This document shows, piece after piece, positions 6,240-11,289 of a stretch of 11,289 bases of DNA. This DNA is from DASXTB01 sp036505615 (lineage in GTDB: Bacteria > Acidobacteriota > UBA6911 > JACQSX01). The notes under the pieces are model-generated. The model did no database searches. It was not told the origin of the DNA and saw only the letters and a list, made by a program, of their open reading frames with translations. Each line of letters opens with the position of its first letter. Within the stretch, counting starts at the first letter, position 1. Location: assembly GCA_036505615.1 (NCBI GenBank), contig DASXTB010000015.1, positions 1 through 11,289 on the forward strand. The letters run 5' to 3'. The position numbers and the translations under genes are program-made.

Positions 6240-8507
6240 ATGTTTGGACCCAGAGTTTCCGAGCTTCCGAAGCCCAGGAAGGAACAAGCAACAGAATGGA
6301 TGGCGCCGCTCCAAGGGCGAATCGCCTATTATCACCTCAAAACAAAACTATGGTCGGAGCAACGGCTCTGTCGGGTGCGGGAGTTGCTGAAGCAGCACCC
6401 CTCTCTTCGCTACTCTTTATTTTCATGCGTGGGATTGCTGGCGTTTTGCCTGGTTGCCGGAACCTTTCTCCTTACCAAATCTGCGGCGGCAGCAGGAAAG
6501 TGGGATATTCAGTCGGTTTCCCGCATGGAAGAGAGCACGAACATTTTCGATCGGAACGGAAAACTCATTTATCAGTTTCACCAGAAACAGCGGACCGTGG
6601 TGCCCTTGTCGCAAATCTCCAAAGAAATGCGGGACGCCATCCTTGCGGCGGAAGACCACAATTTCTATCGGCACTCGGGTTATGAAGGCAGTGCTATCGT
6701 TCGCGCCGCCTTTGCCAACTTGGTTTCTGGAAAGGTCACCCAGGGAGGCAGCACCCTTACGCAGCAACTCGCAAAGAATGCATTCTTGAATTCCGAGCGG
6801 TCTTACAGAAGAAAAATTCAGGAATTTTGGCTGGCGCGCAGAATTGAGCGCAACTACTCCAAAGACCAGATCCTTGAGATGTATGCCAATCGCATCTATT
6901 TCGGCTCTGGATTTTACGGCGTGGAGGCTGCAGCGCAGGGCTATTTTGGAAAATCCGCAGCACAGTTGAGCCTGGAGGAAGCCGCCACGCTTGCCGGAAT
7001 CGCTAAGGCTCCCGGCGTTTATTCTCCTCACATCAATCCTTCTTCGGCCGAGAAACGTCGCGATTTGGTGCTGAACGCGATGGCCAGGCGCGGTTTTATC
7101 AGCGCCCAGCGCGCCGCGGCGGCAAAACAGCAGCCGCTTGTGGTCAAGGCTCGGACCGATGACTCCGAAGGCGTCGACTACGCCCTCGACTACGTGAAGG
7201 ATCAACTGCAGGCGATGTTCGGATACAAAAAGATTTTCAACGGGGGCTTGCGTGTTTATACCAGTATTGATTCGGCTATGCAGAAAAGCGCTGAAACGGC
7301 CGTAGAGCGGCATCTGGCTGGAATCGAGCATCAGCGGGGCTTCGCCGCCGATACTCGCGCGCAGTTCCTGGGGCGCCACAAAAATGTCACCGACGGTGAA
7401 GAAAGACCCGGCTACCTGCAAGGCGCGCTGGTTTCCATGGACATTCATACAGGCGAAATCTATGCGCTGGTGGGCGGACGCAATTTCAATGAGAGCAAGT
7501 TCAATCGCGCCGCTTACGCCAAGCGCCAGCCCGGTTCGGCCTTCAAGCCGATCGTTTATGCTGCGGCGCTGCAGACGGGTATGACGCCCGCGACAATCAT
7601 GGATGGCAGCCGTAAAGAGTATTGGACGGGAGATGCGGTGTATCGGCCCGCCAACGGTCATAGCACACAGTATGGGTCTGTAACTCTTCGCGTTGCGCTT
7701 AGAAATTCGATCAACACTGTCGCAGTCCAAGTGGGCGAACTGCTTGGACCGCAAACGATCATCCGCACCGCCCGTGATTTTGGGATGGAAGGGAACCTTC
7801 CTCCGGTGCTGTCGTTGCCCTTGGGCACCGGAGAAGTAACCCTGATGGAAATGGTCAGGGCCTATTCGGCTTTTCCGAACCAGGGGCGAGTGGCTCAACC
7901 ACGCATCATCCGCCGCGTAGAGTCCAGAGACGGGCAAGTGCTGTACGAAGATCACCCGGTGACACGATACGCCATTGATCCCCAGACGGCGTTCCTGATG
8001 ACAACAATGCTTACCGACGCCGTGGATCACGGAACCGGAGCCGGTGTGCGCGCGGCTGGTTTTCGTCTGCCTGCGGGCGGGAAGACAGGAACGACGAATG
8101 ATTTCCGCGACGCTTGGTTTATCGGCTTTACACCCGACGTGGTGACTGGCGTCTGGGTGGGTTTTGATGAGCCGCGAAAAATCATGCGCAACGGCTACGG
8201 GGCGACCCTTGCAGTTCCCATCTGGGCCGATTTCATGAAACACTGCTTCAACCGGCCTTCCGTCAAGGAATTTTTGATGCCTGGGGGAATCGAGCGAGCC
8301 ACTATCTGTGCAGAGAGCGGGCTGCTGGCCACGCCGGCCTGCGACAAAGTGTATATGGAGTATTTCCCCGGCGGCAGCGTTCCTCACTCTTCCTGCGATA
8401 AACACGGCCAAACGGAGCCTTCGATAGACGCGGACGCAGGCAACTCTTCGACCGACCCTATGGCTGCATCGATAGCGATTTCACGCCTTCCCAAGTCCAG
8501 TCAATGA
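6240..8507 (+). CDS. Class A penicillin-binding protein, PBP1A type
   Basis: Bifunctional murein synthase that polymerises lipid II into glycan strands and crosslinks the peptides, anchored in the inner membrane. The 755-residue protein has a cytoplasmic N-terminus, one membrane anchor at about 58-78, and a GT51 glycosyltransferase domain with catalytic Glu138 in EDHNFYRH, QGGSTLTQQLAKNAF at 168-182, the second conserved Glu195 in RKIQEFWLARRIE, and the RIYFGSGFYGVEAAAQGYFG block. The transpeptidase domain has S433-AFK436 (SxxK), S490-I-N492 (SxN) and K615-TG. A C-terminal tail has three Cys (690, 701, 719) in the C...C...F.GG..P...C pattern of PBP1A-like enzymes. The ATG at 6240 is chosen because GGAG lies 6 bases upstream and the predicted transcript starts near 6153. 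Upstream in-frame candidates (GTG 6153, ATG 6171) lack ribosome-binding sites; GTG 6153 falls on the predicted first base. The gene stands alone, convergent with the regulator. A 662-aa antisense open frame is a shadow. Confidence 0.95.
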   Translation: MFGPRVSELPKPRKEQATEWMAPLQGRIAYYHLKTKLWSEQRLCRVRELLKQHPSLRYSLFSCVGLLAFCLVAGTFLLTKSAAAAGKWDIQSVSRMEESTNIFDRNGKLIYQFHQKQRTVVPLSQISKEMRDAILAAEDHNFYRHSGYEGSAIVRAAFANLVSGKVTQGGSTLTQQLAKNAFLNSERSYRRKIQEFWLARRIERNYSKDQILEMYANRIYFGSGFYGVEAAAQGYFGKSAAQLSLEEAATLAGIAKAPGVYSPHINPSSAEKRRDLVLNAMARRGFISAQRAAAAKQQPLVVKARTDDSEGVDYALDYVKDQLQAMFGYKKIFNGGLRVYTSIDSAMQKSAETAVERHLAGIEHQRGFAADTRAQFLGRHKNVTDGEERPGYLQGALVSMDIHTGEIYALVGGRNFNESKFNRAAYAKRQPGSAFKPIVYAAALQTGMTPATIMDGSRKEYWTGDAVYRPANGHSTQYGSVTLRVALRNSINTVAVQVGELLGPQTIIRTARDFGMEGNLPPVLSLPLGTGEVTLMEMVRAYSAFPNQGRVAQPRIIRRVESRDGQVLYEDHPVTRYAIDPQTAFLMTTMLTDAVDHGTGAGVRAAGFRLPAGGKTGTTNDFRDAWFIGFTPDVVTGVWVGFDEPRKIMRNGYGATLAVPIWADFMKHCFNRPSVKEFLMPGGIERATICAESGLLATPACDKVYMEYFPGGSVPHSSCDKHGQTEPSIDADAGNSSTDPMAASIAISRLPKSSQ

Positions 8508-8583
8508 AGAGGGAGCTCCAGAGAGACTGATGGAAACGTATTTCACAAATTCGCCAAAACCCGAAGCGTTTTCAATTGACTGG

Positions 8584-8602
8584 TGAGTAATCCGAGCTAG
8601 CA
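8584..8602 (+). repeat. 19-bp dispersed repeat, copy 1
   Basis: This 19-mer fits TGARTAATCCGRGCTAGCA and matches 10539-10557 at 17 of 19 positions on the same strand. It lies in the 158-bp gap between the convergent PBP and regulator genes. Both copies follow the 3' end of a plus-strand gene (77 and 45 bp after the stop). Confidence 0.5.
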
Positions 8603-8665
8603 GATCGGCAACATGCCCGTCAGGAAGCGGCTTGGACAATTTCGGTAACGCGGGAAAATGGAGAT

Positions 8666-9349
8666 CTAGTCACTCAGAACCACGTCGGTCAGGAGCGCTG
8701 CGCGCACGACGGTTTTGCCGTTATAGTCGATCAAGCCGAGCTTTCTAAACTTGTTCATGAAATAAGTGACACGCGGGCGGGTGGTGCCGATCATTTCCGC
8801 AAGAATCTCATGACTTACCCGGGATATTGTGACATCAGGCGTAGCGTTCTGGTTGCCCAACCGAGAGAGCTTCAAAAGCGCCCGCGCCAGCCGTTTTTCA
8901 CTGTGATTGAAGAGTTGGTCGCAGAGATCTTCTTCCAAGGCGATGTTGCGAGCCAGCAGCAAACTGACGAAAGTCTCGGCAAATTCGGGCCGGCTGTGTA
9001 TGGCCCGCACCATGGCTGGCTTGTCGATTCGGAATATTTTAGAAGGTTCCAGCGTCTCGGCCGTGCCCATCTGTACAGTTTGGCCGACCAGGCATCCCTC
9101 ACCGAAAAACTCTCGCGGCCCCAGCATAGAAAGTGTCGCTTCTTTCCCGGCCGTGGAAACTACGGAGATCTTGACCTTGCCGCTCTCGATAAAAAACAGA
9201 GCCTCGGCCTGGTCCCCTTGTGAAAAAATTCTTTTGTGCGCGCCAAGATCGAGAACCGTCTTTCCCTCCTTTACTTCGTTCAGGAGTTTCTCGACGTAGC
9301 GCTTGTTCTGGTTGTTAACTTTGGGCGGTCGGAGTTCTTTCGTCCGCAC
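8666..9349 (-). CDS. Crp/Fnr family transcriptional regulator
   Basis: A 227-residue regulator with the CRP/FNR layout. Residues about 33-120 form the cyclic-nucleotide-binding-type beta roll (FSQGDQAEALFFIESGKVKI, GPREFFGEGCLVG). A dimer helix spans about 121-147. Residues 150-210 form a winged helix-turn-helix with recognition helix TTRPRVTYFMNKF at 189-201. Aligned by eye to E. coli CRP, Arg180 is kept (Arg191) while Glu181 and Arg185 become Pro192 and Tyr196, so the half-site should differ from TGTGA. The FNR four-Cys iron-sulfur pattern is absent: only two Cys (86, 143), neither in an N-terminal cluster. The effector is unknown. The start is GTG at 9349, with GGAGG six bases before it. 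The gene is convergent with the PBP gene and divergent from the secreted unknown protein. Class II sites before three nearby plus-strand genes make it a candidate activator of them; this link is inferred. Confidence 0.93.
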   Translation of the reverse strand: MRTKELRPPKVNNQNKRYVEKLLNEVKEGKTVLDLGAHKRIFSQGDQAEALFFIESGKVKISVVSTAGKEATLSMLGPREFFGEGCLVGQTVQMGTAETLEPSKIFRIDKPAMVRAIHSRPEFAETFVSLLLARNIALEEDLCDQLFNHSEKRLARALLKLSRLGNQNATPDVTISRVSHEILAEMIGTTRPRVTYFMNKFRKLGLIDYNGKTVVRAALLTDVVLSD

Positions 9350-9449
9350 CTTACTCCTCCACAGTGCTCCATGTCTATCCCTGGGTTGGTTTCAGGTAGA
9401 GACCAATAATTATCGCCCCGAAACAAGCTCGCAGTCAATACATGACCGT

Positions 9450-9578
9450 AAAGGATATGGCCGAAAATGAACGCGGATGAACGTGCATGCTTTTGACTTA
9501 TTTCTTTGTTGCTTTCATTCACTTAGGGCTGTCAAAAGCATGCGCGTTCATCCGCGTTCATTTTCGGCCATATCCTTT
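9450..9578. repeat. Almost perfect hairpin, 48-bp stem and 33-base loop
   Basis: Arms 9450-9497 and 9531-9578 are inverted copies over 48 bp with no gap and a single difference (T9484 against G9544, a G-T wobble in RNA). They enclose a 33-base loop. The arms contain two spaced units, ATCCGCGTT and TCCGCGTTCA, related to the hairpin at 1471-1581. It lies between the divergent regulator and secreted-protein genes, just upstream of the latter's promoter. Near-identity of the arms suggests recent origin or active gene conversion. No terminal features of an insertion sequence and no coding capacity are seen. Confidence 0.92.
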
Positions 9579-9602
9579 GTGAATCTACCCCAAATACGAA
9601 GG

Positions 9603-9645
9603 TGTTCAAAAGCGAACAGACACTCAACTTCGAAGCTTCTAGGAT
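9603..9645 (+). promoter_or_regulatory. CRP-like class II promoter of the secreted unknown protein
   Basis: TGTTC-AAAAGC-GAACA at 9603-9618 is followed, 32 bp centre to centre, by TAGGAT at 9640-9645. This puts the dyad at about -41.5 and the start near 9652. An 8-bp palindrome GAAGCTTC (9632-9639) abuts the -10, exactly as in the promoter at 10585. The region from about 9590 to 9645 is a direct repeat of about 10571-10627. Confidence 0.65.
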
Positions 9646-9684
9646 GCTTGCATAGGGAGAAGTAGACGAAGTTCGGTCCCATAT

Positions 9685-10494
9685 ATGAAACAACCTCTTC
9701 CTCTGGCGACGCTTATCTTTGGCGGCATTCTTTGGGTGGCGTTCTCCGCCAGTTCTGCCATGTCACAGGGCACTTCAGTTTCACAACAGCCCCCTGAAGA
9801 AGATTGTTTGAGATCTGCGCCGCTGTTCGACGTCAATGAATTTCCTGGACCGTTCAAGAGAATAGCTGCTTTCGTCTCGCCAAACGACGCCAGGAAGACG
9901 GTACATCCACGGCATCACAGACCAGGGGCAACGCCTTGCTCTCTAGAACCACGGGAGAGGTTCGGTCTGTTTCTTTCAGACAGCTTCGACCCGGCGACAT
10001 TCTTCACGAGGGGAGTGGAAGTAGGATGGAGCCAATTCCTAGACGATGACTCGAAATTTGGTCAGGGGACACGGGGTTTTGCTAAGAGATACGGCGCGGC
10101 TTTCACGGACAACGTTTCGCGAGGGTTCTTTACAACTTTCCTGTACCCGTCAATTTTTGACGAAGATCCAAGATACTACCCGCTGGCGCATGGACCTAAC
10201 AAAAGACGACTGCTACACGGCATGAGCCATATCGTGGTCGCTCAAAAGAATTCTGGACGCCCCATGTTTAACTTTTCCAAATGGCTCGGCCTAGGAAGCG
10301 CCGTTGCGTTAAGTAATCTCTACCACCCGAATAATCATCGAGGTTTTGGACCGGCAGCCAGAAGAGTAGGCGTGAGTATCGCATTCGACATGGGTTCCGA
10401 CGTTCTCCAGGAATTTTGGCCGGAGATTTCTCACAAACTGAAACTTCCGTTCGTATACCGTGATCATCAGCGCCAAGGGAAATCCAGGCAGTAA
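9685..10494 (+). CDS. Secreted protein of unknown function
   Basis: A 269-residue exported protein that I cannot place in a named family. Residues 1-27 are a signal peptide (hydrophobic ATLIFGGILWVAFSASSAMS). The region to about 85 is Pro-rich and likely unstructured, with Cys at 41 and 85. The rest has striking aromatic and glycine-rich blocks: LSDSFDPATFF at 97-107, QGTRGFAKRYGAAFTDNVSR at 127-146, FLYPSIFDEDPRYYP at 152-166, FNFSKWLGLGSAVALSNLYH at 195-214 and DVLQEFWPEI at 239-248. Similar blocks recur, from memory, in unnamed acidobacterial proteins, suggesting an envelope or outer-membrane role. The ATG at 9685 is the only sensible start for the signal peptide; its ribosome-binding site is weak (GGGAGAAG lies about 24 bases upstream, near the predicted transcript start). 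It has its own activator-type promoter and no operon partner. Confidence 0.8.
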   Translation: MKQPLPLATLIFGGILWVAFSASSAMSQGTSVSQQPPEEDCLRSAPLFDVNEFPGPFKRIAAFVSPNDARKTVHPRHHRPGATPCSLEPRERFGLFLSDSFDPATFFTRGVEVGWSQFLDDDSKFGQGTRGFAKRYGAAFTDNVSRGFFTTFLYPSIFDEDPRYYPLAHGPNKRRLLHGMSHIVVAQKNSGRPMFNFSKWLGLGSAVALSNLYHPNNHRGFGPAARRVGVSIAFDMGSDVLQEFWPEISHKLKLPFVYRDHQRQGKSRQ

Positions 10495-10538
10495 GCTTGA
10501 AGTCGGAGACCGCCTTAAGTCTCTGCGGTGAATATTTG

Positions 10539-10557
10539 TGAATAATCCGGGCTAGCA
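10539..10557 (+). repeat. 19-bp dispersed repeat, copy 2
   Basis: Second copy of the TGARTAATCCGRGCTAGCA sequence, 17 of 19 identical to 8584-8602. It lies 45 bp after the stop codon of the secreted protein and just before the next activator-type promoter. Confidence 0.5.
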
Positions 10558-10584
10558 CAAGTACCGGGTGCCAAAATACGAAGG

Positions 10585-10627
10585 TGTCCATAAGTGAACA
10601 GACACCTATCTCAGAAGCTTCTAGTAT
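10585..10627 (+). promoter_or_regulatory. CRP-like class II promoter of the GlsB-like gene
   Basis: TGTCC-ATAAGT-GAACA at 10585-10600 lies 32 bp (centre to centre) before TAGTAT at 10622-10627, with GAAGCTTC at 10614-10621 abutting the -10. The predicted start near 10634 leaves a leader of about 140 bases before the GlsB-like ATG. The dyad with its AGAC flank differs from the PBP copy at one position in the 20 bases. Confidence 0.65.
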
Positions 10628-10772
10628 AGAAGCGGTGCAACTTCTCGGGGCAGGTCAGGAAAACCAGATCAATTTGGCAACCGCCCTGGGGAAAACGCTC
10701 CTGCCTTGAAGTCCCATCGACTCTCCGACGGGTTTTCAACGCCACGCGTAGTACACCAGAAGGAGAACAGAG

Positions 10773-11024
10773 ATGTCAATTCTAGCTTGGATCGTCCTAG
10801 GCTTGCTGGCCGGATTTATCGGCAGCAAGATCGTCAATAAGAGAGGTGAGGGTTTTTTGCTCGACATAGTGCTCGGAATTGTGGGTGCAGTTGTCGGCGG
10901 GTTCTTATTTAACGCTCTCGGAGCCGGCGGGGTAACTGGCTTAAATCTTTACAGCCTGTTTGTTGCTGTTGTGGGCTCGATTTTGCTTTTGGTAGCGTAC
11001 CACGCTGTCGTTCGACGGGCGTAA
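10773..11024 (+). CDS. GlsB/YeaQ/YmgE family (transglycosylase-associated) membrane protein
   Basis: An 83-residue inner-membrane protein of the GlsB/YeaQ/YmgE family, usual length 80-90. Three membrane segments lie at about 3-19, 28-48 and 57-79, with the family pattern WIVLGLLAGFIGSKIV, a basic-acidic turn (NKRGEGFLLD), then IVLGIVGAVVGGFLFNALG. The domain name transglycosylase-associated is historical; no enzyme activity is established. Members are linked to general envelope stress responses. AGGAG about 8 bases upstream supports the ATG at 10773. It has its own promoter with the CRP-like dyad, shared with the PBP and secreted-protein genes, and a hairpin follows its stop. Confidence 0.93.
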   Translation: MSILAWIVLGLLAGFIGSKIVNKRGEGFLLDIVLGIVGAVVGGFLFNALGAGGVTGLNLYSLFVAVVGSILLLVAYHAVVRRA

Positions 11025-11038
11025 TTGTTTGGAAAAAC

Positions 11039-11070
11039 GTTGGCAAGGCGAACCTTGAGTTCTTGCCAAC
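11039..11070 (+). terminator. Hairpin after the GlsB-like gene, weak terminator candidate
   Basis: GTTGGCAAG at 11039-11047 pairs perfectly with CTTGCCAAC at 11062-11070 around a 14-base loop, 14 bp past the stop codon. Position fits a terminator, but no T run follows, so termination may be weak or factor-assisted. Confidence 0.4.
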
Positions 11071-11162
11071 AGGTTTCAAAGTCGGACAGTTTGAGGGATT
11101 TCTGTCGCTTCACCCTCTTAACTCCTTTTCCAAGCGGAGCGGCGTCACAAAAGGAGGCGTCC

Positions 11163-11289
11163 GACTTTGTCTTTTCCTATTCAATCTATGTCTTGGCGCC
11201 TGTCTTCCCTGCCGTTCTTGCCGAAGGTGCTCGAAATACGGAAATCGTGCGCGTGGCCGTCAGGTTCGATGATACGGAAGCAGACCTGA
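11163..11289 (+). CDS. Possible 5' end of a further gene, cut by the window edge
   Basis: After AAAGGAGG at 11149-11156, the frame of 11163 is open to the window end and reads FPAVLAEGARNTEIVRVAVRF near 11202 onward, which looks like a signal-peptide end followed by mature protein. No ATG or GTG is in this frame; only TTG at 11193 is available, with no ribosome-binding site of its own, and the hydrophobic stretch just upstream reads better in another frame. This could be a real start, a frameshifted gene or chance. Function cannot be assigned. Confidence 0.22.

Larger units (their letters stand above)
9350..9684. other. Divergent spacer between the regulator and the secreted protein
   Basis: No gene is seen in these 335 bases. 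They hold the leader and promoter of the regulator gene (AT-rich TAATTA near 9405-9413 may be its -10 on the minus strand), the long hairpin at 9450-9578, and the activator-type promoter at 9603-9645. No TGTYC...GAACA site was found on the regulator's side, so autoregulation is not supported. Confidence 0.55.

Noticed and set aside
6423..8411. 662-aa open frame on the minus strand inside the PBP gene
   Set aside because: Antisense shadow of a gene with complete GT51 and transpeptidase motifs; no ribosome-binding site or recognisable domain.
8666..9349. FNR-type oxygen sensor
   Set aside because: The N-terminal cysteine cluster for the iron-sulfur centre is missing; only two Cys, at 86 and 143, are present.
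9450..9578. Terminal inverted repeats of an insertion sequence or MITE
   Set aside because: The arms are separated by only 33 bases, there is no transposase, and no flanking target-site duplication was noticed; a MITE-like origin remains possible but unsupported.

Overview
The window looks like a chromosomal stretch from an Acidobacteriota (Terriglobia/Koribacter-like) bacterium. This is inferred from gene style, not a database search. The pointers are an Oar-type TonB-dependent receptor with an N-terminal carboxypeptidase-regulatory-like domain, a PadR regulator translationally coupled to a multi-pass membrane protein, a Crp/Fnr regulator of the type common in that phylum, and long intergenic spacers full of short palindromic repeats. 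No rRNA, tRNA, CRISPR, phage, transposase or plasmid genes were seen.

Layout. 1-807 (minus): N-terminal 269 residues of a TonB-dependent receptor running off the left edge. 808-1623: a gene-poor spacer with a terminator-like hairpin, two facing hexamer arrays and a long 39-bp-stem hairpin. 1624-2580 (minus): SMP-30/gluconolactonase-family lactonase. 2710-2772: palindrome of a recurring GTGTCC family. 2839-4205 (plus): PadR regulator and an 8-TM membrane protein with overlapping stop/start, preceded by two AGTAC...GTACT dyads. 4206-4783: repeat-rich spacer with one possible 51-aa membrane protein. 4784-5668 (minus): secreted glycine-zipper protein. 6240-8507 (plus): class A penicillin-binding protein (PBP1A type). 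8666-9349 (minus): Crp/Fnr-family regulator. 9450-9578: an almost perfect 48-bp-stem hairpin. 9685-10494 (plus): secreted conserved-looking protein of unknown function. 10773-11024 (plus): GlsB/YeaQ/YmgE small membrane protein. 11025-11289: a hairpin and possibly the start of a further gene.

Main observation. The three plus-strand genes in the right half (PBP1A, the secreted unknown protein, the GlsB-like protein) each have a 16-bp interrupted dyad upstream, consensus TGTYCNNAAGYGAACA. In all three its centre lies exactly 32 bp from the centre of a plausible -10 hexamer. That puts the site near -41.5, the class II activator position of the CRP/FNR family, and the 5-N6-5 geometry is also CRP-like. 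A Crp/Fnr-family gene sits between these targets, and its recognition helix keeps the CRP Arg but has Pro and Tyr where CRP has Glu181 and Arg185, in keeping with a non-TGTGA half-site. A small local cell-envelope regulon is the most interesting reading. That this particular regulator binds the sites is inference.

A second theme is the spacers. At least four unrelated-looking dispersed repeat families occur here: GTGTCC palindromes, ATCCGCGTT hairpins, GTNNNC hexamer arrays and GACYTKC heptamers. Nearly all occur outside genes and mostly as inverted pairs.
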